Source: Zea mays
Taxonomy: Eukaryota > Streptophyta > Magnoliopsida > Poales > Poaceae
NCBI RefSeq assembly: GCF_902167145.1
Contig: NC_050098.1
Span: 137,156,207 to 137,220,206 of the forward strand
Direction of reading: 5' to 3'
DNA: 64,000 bases
The first letter of the stretch is position 1, and each line of letters starts with the position of its first letter. Under the pieces are notes generated by a model. The model was not told the DNA's origin. It made no database searches and worked only from the letters and a program-made list of their open reading frames with translations. Shown here in pieces: positions 34,769 through 47,146 of this stretch. A program made the translations under genes and the position numbers.

Positions 34769-37700
34769 TGTGGCAGAACCTCCGAAGTTATTGGGCCCAC
34801 ATGCACCTGCCTTTGTCTCACAGACCTCAGACGGCTATGCATGTGCACCAGATAACTTAACAGGATCCGTCCGAGTGTCCCAAGGACCCCGGATAAACCA
34901 CTTATAACCAAGATCGCAAGATTAAGTAACACAAATCACACACACCAACATTTTTGCAGCGGGAATCTTATTACCAAGTTTTACAAGTTACATCAAGTTT
35001 ACATTATATATGATCGGAGTGATTACAAAAGTGATTCAAAGAAATAACTTTGAACTGTTATAAATTGTTTATAGTTTTGAAATATATGCTAGCTTAAGTG
35101 ACCATCCTCAATAAGAAGTATAGAAGGGTTACTTAGACTTATAAGAAGGTCGTGCCCACCGGCGCTTAACACCAATCACAATCAAGTGACTCATGACCTG
35201 CAGCAACAATGGGAAAATCCTAAGTACGCAAGTACTCAGTAAGACTTACCCGACTAAAGAAAAGACTCTCAAGAGTATGCTGGTTTCAAAAAGGGATTCA
35301 AGGTATGGTTTATCAATTATCAAAGACTCTGTTTTGCAGAAATGCTTACTAAAAGTGGATCCTTAAAAATCAATTTTTACTTGTTAGGTTAAGTAAAATT
35401 ACCTGCATCTAGAGTTCTTTCTACCCTAGTTCAATCACTTGGCCTACACTAGCTGTCTTTTATCAACCCATCAGTTCACTGGATTGCTACGTGTAAGTCA
35501 GTGACCAACTCTTCATGTCCGAGAAGTAACGACGATCCGAATCGATTAATACTCAGCTGAGGATCTCTAATCACACGATATGTAGCACTTAACCCTTGCA
35601 TATGTCAACTCGCCACCGGGGTTCTTAAGACCAGATCAGGTTCACGCCAACCGAGAGCACAGATACACCACCGTCCAGCCTCTTGCCACGGAGGGTACAT
35701 GCTACTCTCGCTATCTCTCCACTCGCATTGTGTGTTGTCTTATTCTGGTATTAGTCTGCCCGAGGCAAAGCTTACCCATGATGAGGCATGTGACCAGTTA
35801 AAGGGTCCTCGGTCAGCAGGCCCACATCGACAAAGTCCTTAATCGACTCAGATGGGGACACTACACCGAGACTCCCTTCTCGTGCAAGTCAATCGCTGGG
35901 TCTCAACTTTATCATTTCAAACCCAAAGTTTGGTACCTGGCAAAGGTACATCTTTTCCGATGTTGAACCCATCACGACCATGATGGATCCACCATCCAGT
36001 TTTATTTTTAAAAACATCCCCACCCACTGAAGCATCACTTTTGTTTTAAAACAAAACATTTTTGTCTGCTAAAGCAAGGCTAAGCATCATAAAATTCTTT
36101 TCAAAAAGGGTATCAAGGAAGGGTAATCAATTTTTCAAGGAAGGAAATGCATCAACGGTTTAGCACACAACTCCTATCACCTAATGCATCAAGCAAGGTG
36201 ATAAAGATTTTAAAACAGCAAGGAGGTGGCAAATGCACCGGGGCTTGCCTGGATAACACTAGGTTAGTGTGGTTAGACGTCGATCACTTGACGACCATCC
36301 TTTGTCTTGGCATTCGTCAGATTATCCATCTTCAGGTTTGTTCATCAGCATCACCACGCGGAGTAGCCCGCACTTGGGGTCGACTTGGCTCGTCTTCCGC
36401 ATCACGCGATTAAGTATCGTACCTCATGAGATGCACAATGCACATGTATGAGCATAAAGTAACCGAATGATACAGAAAAGAGAATCAAATACTTAGCGCA
36501 AGACATCGACACAATCCTACGTAAGCACTAGACACCTATAACTCACTAAACACAACAATCACGATTTTCTAGTTTTACCAGATTTAACTCAAACATCAAG
36601 GAACAAAAAATTATACGCACGTCTACTTTCCTTAGCTAAGGCCCAACACCAGAAGACTATCAAACCTAGGTTCATTTATTAGGAAAACAATAGACCATAT
36701 GAGTTCCACCTTTCTATTTGACTAAAGCATAATACTGAAAGACTAATTACTTAGACTCATTATTTTTGGGACACAAAACTCGAAGCATGGACCGAAACAA
36801 CTTAACCAACTATTTAAACCACTCTTTTGAATTAATCCTTAAAATATCCTAACTAATAAAACATCACACTATACTTGATCTATCAAGTAGAGCATCATCA
36901 CATCACATATATTTTACCAATACACTGATCACATAAACCCGAAATTCAACTTTAACCTCCACATCAAATAATAGACAAGAGAATCATCGCAATAAATGCA
37001 TCTATTTAATCCAACCATTTATTTAGTTGACGGGAATAACAGATCAACTCACCATAATTAACTTGACTCAATATCTGCGAGAACGACGACAGTCTCTGAT
37101 TGAAATCTTCGATCAAGCACCTGACGAGTATTGAACTGAGCTTCACTTTCTCTTCAATCCACAACTCTTGGAATCTCTCCTCAACTGAATAATCTGGATG
37201 AACCGAACTTGAGTCGCGCAAGATGTTCACTTGGCTTGGGTATTTCAGACGAGCAGTGCCTCGCATGAGGCACGACTACAATAGCGGGGTAAACAACAAC
37301 GCCATGAGGGAGGACGACCATGGCATTGCCGAGGCTGCATGCTGCGGGTCCGAGGGTCACAACAGCATACTCATGGTGGCGTGTGGCCAAGTCCAAGACG
37401 CGAGCTCAAAACCAGGATGAACAGCGAGCTGAGCTACAACAAGCGATGTCTTGATGTGGATGAACAACGACGACACGCGAAGTCGGAACAACAGGGTGAG
37501 GTGCATGGCCAGCTAGCAAAGATGAGCGCCCATGGCACGGAAGCGAAAGCAGAAGTCGATGGCCGGCTTGAAGACGCGCCGACGCGCGTGACCGACAAGC
37601 TGAGGTTGATGTTGAATGACAGGAGCCGGGAGAAAACTATTGGCTTCCCATTTTGGGGGTGTTTGGTTGCTCCTGCTAAAGTTTAGCCTGAGTCACATCA

Positions 37701-39473
37701 AGCGTTTGACTTTTAAATAGGAGTATGAAATATAGACCCAACCAACTGAACTAGATTCGTCTCGTCTTTTAATCTTCGGCTGACAAATTAGTTTTATAAT
37801 CTGACTACATTTAATATCCGGAACGGAGGTTCAAACATTCGATGGGACAGAGACTAAATTTTAGCGGGGGTGTAACCAAACACCCCCATGAGCGAGCAGG
37901 TGGCGCACGAGGTTGACGATCGACGACATCGACGTGCCGGCTTGGCGGGATCAGACTTCAAGGCGAGCACGCGCACCAAGGCAGGGAGCGAGCGCAGCCA
38001 AGCCTACGCCCGAGGCAAGGACCAGAGGTGAGGACCGGCGAGCCCCATGGCGAGCTGGGAGCAGTGTTCGGCGACCTGGCGTCTTGCACGGTGACAGGAG
38101 TAAGCAGCTGGTTGCGAGGTCGCCGAGGAGCATGGCCGCGCAGCCAGGCCAAGCTGAGGAGGAGCAGGGATGGCGCGGGCCAAACACCGAGCCGTGGCTA
38201 GAAGGGACTCGCCATGGCCGAGCAGAGAGGGACGCGGTCCGAGCGGAGGAGCGCGGCAAACCTGAAGGTGAGCAGGCAGGGGCGGACGCGCCAGGAACAA
38301 GAGAGCAGGTGCCAGGGACACGACAGCAGGGAGGAGCAGGAAGGTTGGGCGGCCGAGAAGGAGAAGTCCCAGCACCATGGGAAGCATGGGAGCTCTGGCC
38401 GGCGCGTAGGAAGAAGACGAGGGAGGCCGTGGCGAGTGAACACTAGAGAAGGGCGACAGCGGCCAGCGCCATGGCGAGCAGAGGAGCAGGGAGGAAGGAG
38501 CTCGAAGCCGAGCTCGACATTGGGGGCGAGCTCACGGCGGCCATGGCAACGGGCAGAGGGAGGGAGAAGCAAGGGGCAGCTGGGCTCATGGCCGACCGGA
38601 GCTAGAGAGAGCTCCGCGCGAGGAAGAATATCAGGGAGAGGGAGATGTGCGGCTAGGAAATGGAAGATAAGGGAACTGCGCATGTTCAGTGAAAAAAATC
38701 ATATCGATTCAGCGGTGGAGAGATAAAGGAGTGATGGATATTTCCCTTTTTATTTTTCTTTCTCTTTTTTTTTACCGAAAACTTTAGTTGTCGAGATCCG
38801 TTTAGTTTATCTGGGACAAGATGGTATTGTTCCATTGATTTGTCTGGGATCGATTAAATTCGCCCGCAACCAAATACTTGGATTTCTTTGCCATAAATAG
38901 CATGTAGGATGAAACTAACCTCGGTGATCGACTTTGCGTGTGTTTTCCTCGAATAGCATGCGCAGTGCCGATTTATGAAATCGGTCGATTCCCAAATTTT
39001 ACACTGCCAAGCACGTCGGACACGCAGTAGCGGAGTGACGGAAGGCGCGACACGTAGTGAAGAGTTGAATCGGTGGCCGATTCGGATAAACGAAAGGGAT
39101 AGTGGTAGGGAGATAAGGTGCACACGGGGACCTCCGTGGAGACGATACGTGTCTTTCACGTAAGTGAGAAGCTGTGCGCATTATTCTTTTTGGATAGCAC
39201 GGGGCTCCAAATTTTATATAAAATCAGGAGTCTTCTGATTTTCGTATTCACATGCGTGCGTGATCCGAACAATTCAAAATTCGCCGGTGACGAAGATTCG
39301 ATAATCCAGCAATTTCTTGAATCATTTTAATTGCGTAGATTATCGAAATGAAAATGGCACCAAACTCGAACCTTTGCGAGATGATTAAAATTTAGTGTCC
39401 ACTTTATTTACTGATATCCCACGCTTAAATCCATAATCATTGTTTAACGGGAGGTAACACCTAGGGTGTTACA
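34769..39473 (-). mobile_element. Solo LTR of a large-LTR gypsy family (reverse)
   Basis: A 4705-bp segment that on the minus strand starts TGTAACACCC at 39473 and ends GCCACA at 34769, flanked by the perfect TSD CTTAT (34764-34768, 39474-39478). Both ends are LTR-like and no internal domain is present, so it is a solo LTR. It contains a MITE (37655-37887) and a GC-rich segment (37900-38680). The block 35200-36240 matches 43590-44660 of the other solo LTR in reverse complement at about 90%. The long GC-rich reading frames have no known domain. Confidence 0.85.
37655..37887. mobile_element. 233-bp MITE inside the reverse solo LTR
   Basis: Terminal inverted repeats begin GGGGGTGTTTGGTT (14 bp perfect), with similarity extending to about 34 bp through GCTAAA and TTTAG. 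Size, AT-rich interior and lack of coding sequence fit a MITE with the GGGTGTTTGGTT-type ends common in grasses. I could not find a convincing TSD (TTT against ATG), so the superfamily is open. Confidence 0.75.
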
Positions 39474-40958
39474 CTTATCATGAACAATATTAAAACAATA
39501 ACATAATTGGAACATGATCATAATATAACATTAATTGCCCAAAACCAGGTAGAGCAATAGCAAATCTACCCAATAGTTCATCTGTTTGCAAGGTGTGGGA
39601 TAAACAATGCTAGTGAAGCCTATTGGGTCCCATCAAATTAACCTGAGCATGTCACAGTGATTAATGGGAACATTATTGGGTAAGAAAAGTGATCAAGGGC
39701 AACTTGCATGTAACTCAAGATTCCAGGTACGAAGTCGATCTTCAGATTCTTGTGACCTCACCGCTATTCGTAGCAATACATACAAATAGACAAGGATCTC
39801 TTAAAAATAACAGTACACCAAACATGAGAACAAACGACGTAAAATATTCTACGCGATGCTACGAGATCGTAGGTTCGAGAACCACTAAAATCGGAGTTGT
39901 GGTTAAAGAGATATGGTTTTCTGAAGTTTTAGGTGTTTAAACAATATAACTATATTTTCATTAATATAAGTCATGTGAGAAAATATATAACTAACTTTGT
40001 TCAACTTTAGTCTAAGTTATTATTTGATTAGAGATCCTATTTTTGTCAAATTATAAGTAGAGGATCAGAATATTAACTATATTAGAAAAGTTGTTCCAAT
40101 GAGCATAGATTAATCTAATTAGTTATCTATTGCTACATGATACAATAGAGTTATTAACATGTAGGCAGTATTATTACAGAGCTAACACAACTGAAACAGA
40201 CTCATTCAGAGTTACAATGCGCAAGATATGAATTTTTGAAGTTTATTGAATTACTTTTATACTAAAACCAATTCCAGAATTAATTTATATAAGTCAGATA
40301 ATATTTTGAACTGCGGTTACTATTATCAAGAAGTTCAGGGTCGAAAGTATAAATAACGGGACCTACTTGTGATTATTTGCTACTACAAGAGGATGGCAGG
40401 TTGATTTATATAGAGTAGAGGGGCTCTTTTGAAAGGTTTTCATGGCCGAAGGGGTACCGTTGAATTCTGGCTGAAGGGGTATGGGCTTTTGTAGACCATT
40501 GGATCGATAGTCTACGATGCAGATTAGATCGGAGTCTCGGTCGTTGGATCGGAGATCGACAACAGAGATTTTATGATAGCAGATCAAATTTCTCCCGCCA
40601 GATTGAATCGGACGGCCCACGACCTCGGCCGAATCGGTACGCAACCGATCCTATCACAGCCATCAGATCTAAAATCAACGCTCGAGATTAAAGGATCACG
40701 TGATCTGATCTCTCCCAACAGATCCGAGATCAACGGCTACGATTTTCAATCACGATGGGGTATTTGAGATTCAATCGTGAGCGCTCATCACCAGATCGAC
40801 GGTCAGGGCCGTTTATCCCCCGCACGATCCTGTTCACGCTAGAACGGGGATGCGGTATCCTGGCCGCGGTGGCAGGCCAACCGGTGAGCAGTGGCTGCTA
40901 CGAGGCTATGGATGAGATGAGTCTTTGATTGATGGCTTGAGGTGTTATGATGGCATGT

Positions 40959-40968
40959 ATTTATATAG
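40959..40968 (-). promoter_or_regulatory. TATA box of the reverse gypsy LTR
   Basis: The minus strand reads TATATAAATA about 690 bp from that LTR's own start once the inserted solo LTR is discounted, the expected U3/R position. Confidence 0.55.
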
Positions 40969-41033
40969 GCTGGGAGGTGGGTGGTTACATAATAGATCTA
41001 GTATGGTACTTATCTATTACAACCATATCCTAT

Positions 41034-44000
41034 TGTAACACCCCTGGTGTTACTGCCACTAAAACTTGAGCATGACATCATAAGCATTGGCATATCATGT
41101 GTTTGTCACACCTAGAATGCATTCACTAGGCAAAAATTTCAAACAAAGTTGTATTGATGTGACATTTCATGGGTGAAACCCTAGGATACAATGCTTAACC
41201 CTAGACTGGGCTTAAGGGAGTAAACAAAGCCTAATAAGAGAAAACTTCAAAACTTAGTTGTAATAATCATAAAATATCATCATGAATGGACTTAAGTAGT
41301 ATCCAAACCCTAGAAGTACCAAAAATCCTAAATAGACCCCTGGAAAACCCTAGAATGAAAACCTAGGGGGGTTATCAGTAAAAGTGTGCACATTTTGGAC
41401 CTAAGTGCAAAAACCATGAAATTAGGATACCTTAACTCATATGATTCACATGTATGTGGATTTGCAAAGTAAACCTTGAGATTTGGACTTATTTGCAAAA
41501 AGGCCCACTTAAACTCTATTGAGTTAAGTCTGAATTTCAGTGGAATTGGATCAACTTTGAAGCCCTATATCTTCCAAATTATGAAGATTTTGCCCTAGAT
41601 CAACACATCAAGTTTGTAGAGCTACTAAGGGAGAACAACTTTGTTATAGGGATTAAACCATGGTCACATGAAAAATTTGAAGAAAAATGAGTCTAAAGTC
41701 GAGCTGTCAGACTGTCTTAAGTCTGAATTCAGACTGACAGTGAGATTAGGCAATCTTTGAGCTTGGATTCGATCATGATCCAGTCATTATTTGGATATGA
41801 TTGATATAGCGAGATTATAGCTGGATCATCGGACAACAACTTTGCTACTGGTCGATCAACAAGTTGTCATGTAAAAACCTAAGATCTAAGCCCTGCAAAG
41901 TGGTCTGTCAGTCGCACTGAATAGAGACTCCATGGTACAGTAACTGAACAAGACCCCAAGTTCATCCCCCTTCGCCGCCGGTGACCGTCGCACCGTGATT
42001 CATGCCGGCCGCTGTGATTCGTGCACTGTGACTTGCGGATAACCGTGGGTGAGTAAAGATCTTGGCGCCTGGATCGACTCGGGCTCGGTCACAGCTAAGC
42101 TCGCCGTACCCACTTGCTCGTCGATCGGTCGGATAGACCTCGCCGCCGTTTGTCGATTACCGTCGTGCGCCACGTGCTAAAGCGCTTGACCACGTCGCAG
42201 TGAATCACATCGTGCATGCCCGGTGATCGCCGGGGAGCTTGCCATGGTGAAAGCCACTAATCCCGAGCGCCAGTAACCTTCTTCCTCTCCGGCCGCCAGC
42301 ACATCTTCGCGAAATTGGACGCCACCGCCGTGGGAGCCTATAAATTGCCGACCCCGCCTGCTCCGCTAAGTAATTGTGCAACCAGTGAGGCAACTCGTGC
42401 CTCGAATCATCCACTAGAACTCCCCAATTTGGGATTTCCCCCAAATCAATCAAGAACACCGAGCGGTGTGACCTCGCCGTGGTCAGCTTGTCTCAGGTCC
42501 GCTCATGCCCTCTGCCCTTTCGTTTTAGTGTTCTTGTGTGCCCCTGATACTCCTCGACCAACTCGATTGAGCTAAGCTACCTTAGAACACCGAGAACACA
42601 TTAGAATGTCCGTTGATGATACGGTCACTGTGGACAGAGTGAGTTAGAGGTCCAATGGTGAAATTAGTTGAGGGGAAACGATCGTTAGGCCTCGAATTTG
42701 GTTTCAGCTGAAGTAGAGCATCCGTCATCAAGTAATCCGGTCGGTACAAGCTCACCGAAGCTCGGCCCCGCGCCGTTCACCGTCGTGGACTTAAGGTTGT
42801 GAAGAAAGGAAAGCGCGGGGGTGTTCTTACAAATGTTAGTGAGACATGAGAATAGTGGCAAGACTTCTGTTCTAGTTATTCAAACCGTAAGGGGCATTTC
42901 TGCAAAACCTACAGCGCGGGCGCGCTTTTGCCTATGAATGGGCCGACCCAGGCCAGTTTCAGCCCAATTCTTTAGCATGTTTTCCTTTTTCTTTTTCTTC
43001 TAGACTTTGAGAATTCCCAGAAAATTATAGAAAAATGCTAAAAATGCCAAACCAATTTTACTAGGCTTCTAATTTCCTATAGTATTTAATAAAAATAGTT
43101 TCATGATTTTTAGTTCCAATAGGGAATTATGGGACATTTAAAACAGCCAAAAACCATACTTTTGGAATTTTAGAGAATAATTAATAATTCCAAAATTCAC
43201 CAAACTTTTTAGGTAAACTTTAAATATTATTTAGAAACCTTGGACAAATTTGGTATGCTTTGGACCATGTTTGATACTTAGAACCCAAAACCCTTGCCCC
43301 TGCCCTATGAACTTCACTATAGACTCCAAAAACCCTAGTTTCTCGGAGATCCATGAAGGAAAGTTATATTCAAGACATTAGATAATAAACTTTTATTATC
43401 TTAGCATTTTCATGAGCATTACATGAGCATTCATGATTATATATGGTTATATCTAGAAAACGAGAAGGAAATAGAAGTTGAAGAAGCGAGGACTTCACCA
43501 CCACCACCTGAAGAACCTCAGGCAGGAAACTGCTTTTACTTTGATATCTACGGAGCAGAGCCTGATTCACCTATCACACAAGGCAAGCCCCGGTGCATTT
43601 ACCACCTCCTTGTTATTTTGAAATCTTTCTCACTTACTTGATGCATTAGGTGATAGGAGTTGTGTGCTAAACTAATTGTTGCATTTCCTCCCTTGGATTT
43701 GATTACTTCTCCTTAATCCCCTGATTTATTAAAAGGTTTTTCTTATGCTTAGCTTTGCTCTAGAAAACAAAATGTTTTGTTTTCACAAAAGATGATGCTT
43801 CAAAGTGGGTGGGATGTTTTCAAAAACAAAACTTGATGGTGGATCCATCATGGCCATGATGGGTTCAACACCGAAAAAGATGTACCTCTGCCAGGTACCA
43901 AACTTTAGGTTTGAAATGATAAAGCTGAGACCGGGCGGGTGACTTGCACGAGAAGAGAGTCTCGGTGTAGTGTCTCTGTCTGAGTCGATTAAGGACCTTG

Positions 44001-45056
44001 TCGATGTAGGCTTGATGATCGAGAACCTTTTAACTGGTCACATGCCTCGTCATGGGTAAGCTTTGCCTCGGGCAGACTAATACCAGAATAAGATAACACG
44101 TAATGGGAGTGGAGAGATGGTGAGAGTAGCGTGTACTCTCCGTGGAAAGAGGCTGGACGATGGTGTATTTGTGCTCTCGGTTGGCGTGAACCTGATCTGG
44201 TCTTAAGAACCCTGGTGGCGAGTTGACATATGCAAGGGTTAAGTGCTACATATGTCGTGTGATTGGAGATCCTCGGCTGAGTATAATCGATTCGGATCGT
44301 CGTAACTTCGCGGACATGAAGACTTGGTCACTGACCTACACGTAGCATTCCAGTGAATAAGAAAGGGTTGATAAGAAATTGGCTAGTATAGGTCAAGTGC
44401 TTGAACTAGGGTAGAAAGAACTCTAGAACTCAGGTAATGACTTAACTTGCTAATAAAAACTAGACTTTTAAGGATCCACTATTAGTAAGCATTTCTGCAA
44501 ATAGAGTCTTTGATTATTGATAAGCCATACCTTGACTCCCAAAGGCCAGCATATCCTTGAGAGTCTTTTATTTTGACGGGTAAGACTTGCGAAAGTACAC
44601 TTCGTACTCAGGGCTTTATCCCATGTTGTTTTAGGTGATGAAGCAGCAAACTTTTGTTGCTTCTGTTTCCAAGATGGTACCAAAAGAAGAAAATCAAGAA
44701 TGAAGCTGCGGGAGGAAAGGTCCTCCATTAAGAAAAACTTTTTACTATTTATTCGGGAGGGGTTTTACCTCCCAGGTTATGTAATAATAATACTCTGCAC
44801 TCTTATATTTGTTCTGGTCTGTAATAAATATTACTCTTTCTTACTTTTAAATAAAGTAAGTTATTGTAACTGCTTCCGCATTTTTGTACCTCCGATGTAT
44901 TGTGATGTCTGTGTGATGGGTGAAACGCTCTTGGGCAAGGTAAGAAATTCAGATACCAAACTTGTCAAGTGATCAAGTGCATCTGCAGGGTTGTCCGAGG
45001 CCCGTTGGACAAGGACAACTGTAGGTGGGCCTAATGACTTGGGAGGTTCTCTCACA
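41034..45056 (+). mobile_element. Solo LTR of a large-LTR gypsy family (forward)
   Basis: A 4023-bp segment from TGTAACACCCC to GGTTCTCTCACA with the perfect TSD CCTAT (41029-41033, 45057-45061) and no internal domain. A TATA box (TATAAATT) is at 42339-42346 after a GC-rich stretch (41950-42340). It is related to 34769-39473: both open with a GTAACACC/GGTGTTAC palindrome and share the block 43590-44660. The family name is not certain. Confidence 0.88.
42339..42346 (+). promoter_or_regulatory. TATA box of the forward solo LTR
   Basis: TATAAATT after a GC-rich U3 segment, about 1.3 kb from the LTR start. Placement is by analogy with other LTRs here. Confidence 0.5.
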
Positions 45057-45687
45057 CCTATATATTAGGAACTCTAACAAACTCGAACCCAAATCTGTTA
45101 CATGATAGATCTAATCTGGTACTTATCTGTTACAATTCTATCCTATTTATTAGGAACTTTAACAAACTCGAATCTAGAATAGGTAATAGTGATGCAATAT
45201 TCGGCAAGTGGAATAAAAAATAGGAGGATAAACTCACATGTGTTGTGTTCCTTAAGTGGCTGAATAGATAAGCCTTTTATTTGCTATTCTTTTTTTCCTA
45301 TTTTTTATTTCTAGATTTAATTATCCCAATTCAAATTTGATTTTAAATTTTGAAACCATATTTATATGCACAACCAAAATACCAACATGAATGCAAATAT
45401 TTTACATTTATTTACTCCTTATTTACTTTGCTCAAATCAGTATTTGTATGCATTAAATTTGATAAGCATGGAATTCACATAGTTATATAACCCAATAGGA
45501 GTAATTTATATAGAATAACTCATTATCCTATTTATTATAGTTTTTATATAGCCAACAATTTATATTTACTATTTATTATATTTTTGGGAAGAAAGTCTCA
45601 ATTCATAACTTTGTTATAATATGCTTGAAATTTTAAATCTTTAGGGAATTTTCTTAACTCACCAAGATACGATTTTGGAGTGTTACA

Positions 45688-47146
45688 GAATGTGTGGGAA
45701 GGAAAGATGCACCTCCCTCGATGAATCCATTATGGCCAACGAAGATCCCAGAGCAGGAACCCTACTTCAAATAACGATATGGCAGGCCTTGGGCATTAAT
45801 GCTGCTAGACCCTGCTACCCTCGACGCAATACTCCTGGTCCCCCCTAAAGGCATGTAGGGTACAAGATCTAAGGATGGCTGACCTATCATCATAATGGGC
45901 CAAAGGTTCACAAACCGCCTTTTAGAGTTTGTGAATCGCTTCCAGAGTTGCCTAGTGCACAATCGGAAAGCGACAAGCGAGGTCCCAAAATGCGTAAATC
46001 GAAGCCCATTTTTCATGCCAAACTCTAGAAGGAAGTCGAGGATAGGGAGAATGGGGGCCGCTTCACAATCAGTCTGATGAGAAGCGACAACATTACAAAA
46101 CTTCAGGGACGAATGCGTACATGCGATCTCATGACCGAAGCAGCTTGCGGCTACACCCTAGCTAGGGAGATCTATTGATTACATCCTCCACCGAGAGGAT
46201 GTCGACCATGGCCTCGGCGGGCATGCCGAAGTCATCCTCAAAGTCCTCCAGGGTGCCAGCGGTCGCGTCCTCTGACAGGTCACTAGTACCAAGCTTGAAG
46301 TCTAATCGGAACTCCACGAACACCAGAGCCCCAGCAGCGCCGCGACAGATGGCTGGCGCACCCAATGGGAACATCGAGAAGGCTCTCTTCTCGATCGGCA
46401 CCCTAGGACAAGATGAAGGTGACCACCTGGTCTGCGCCCTTGCGGAGGCCCGCAACCTCCAGCTCTAGTTCTGAAAAAGGCAGAATAAGAGGAAGAAGGG
46501 TCAAGACATCCAAAGAGGGATCTCCGTGAAAGGAAAAGGCACCACTGACCAGTGACACGGTAGTTCGCCTCCACCAGGCGGGCGTGGAGACCAACCACCT
46601 CACCGTCAGTATCCTCGAGCATCATATGAGTAGTGGCCAAGATCTCTCGAAGATCCGAGGAGGTCTATGACGAGAGGATCAGGATCCCACCCTGACAGAA
46701 ATACATCTCAAAGTCTTTCCTTTGACCCACCGAGATCACTTGGTTGTACAAGGAGGAACATGAGGCGAGCACAACCTTGAGAATCTAGAAGTAGAAGGAA
46801 AAAGAGTTGTACCCCGAGTCAATCATCTTTTGTCAAAGAGGACGCAACACCGGGGGCGCTCTTCCACTAGACGCTTGCCTGACTCCATAAGGGTCCACGA
46901 AGAAATTGTTCCTCAACAAAGAAAGTTAGACAAGAAACAATGAAGTCGTTCAAGGGGCATATCAGTTATAGAAAGGCGTGAGGCATGATAAAAACAGAAC
47001 ATATGCCAAACGCCACGTATGGATAGAAGAGACGGATCGACGCCAAATATTCTAAACTATGGAAGTATGCGCTAGGATAAAAGGCAGCCTCAATAAAAGA
47101 CCAACCCTTTAAGGGAGATACCCTCCCTTGGTGGCTTGGGGGCTAC
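45688..47146 (+). other. 3' internal region of another gypsy element
   Basis: This sequence leads into a GGCTTGGGGGCTAC polypurine tract (47134-47146) and an LTR. Minus-strand frames at about 46640-46160 give alternating pieces of one possible protein (EVVGLHARLVEANYR; ELELEVAGLRKGADQVV) in different frames. This suggests a decayed antisense gene like that of the Zeon-like element. I do not recognise a domain with confidence. Confidence 0.5.

Larger units (their letters stand above)
34193..45687 (-). mobile_element. Reverse-oriented gypsy LTR interrupted by two solo LTRs
   Basis: On the minus strand the LTR starts at 45687 with TGTAACACTCC. It continues through 45062 and 41033-39479, then 34763-34193, about 2.76 kb of its own sequence. 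Sequence around 34330-34760 is clearly related, in reverse complement, to 7430-7860 of the Tekay-like LTR, for example the CCGTGAGCACGACTGA and GAGGTGAATGGCTAGGG blocks. A minus-strand TATA box lies at 40959-40968. It loses similarity to the Tekay-like LTR at 34193, so its 3' end is missing or replaced. No internal domain is present. Confidence 0.7.

Noticed and set aside
37913..38726. Long frames of 160-177 codons in the reverse solo LTR
   Set aside because: Absence of stops follows from high GC content; they overlap on both strands and show no domain.
43423..43641. 72-codon frame in the forward solo LTR
   Set aside because: The equivalent region of the reverse solo LTR is diverged and not open; no domain is recognised.
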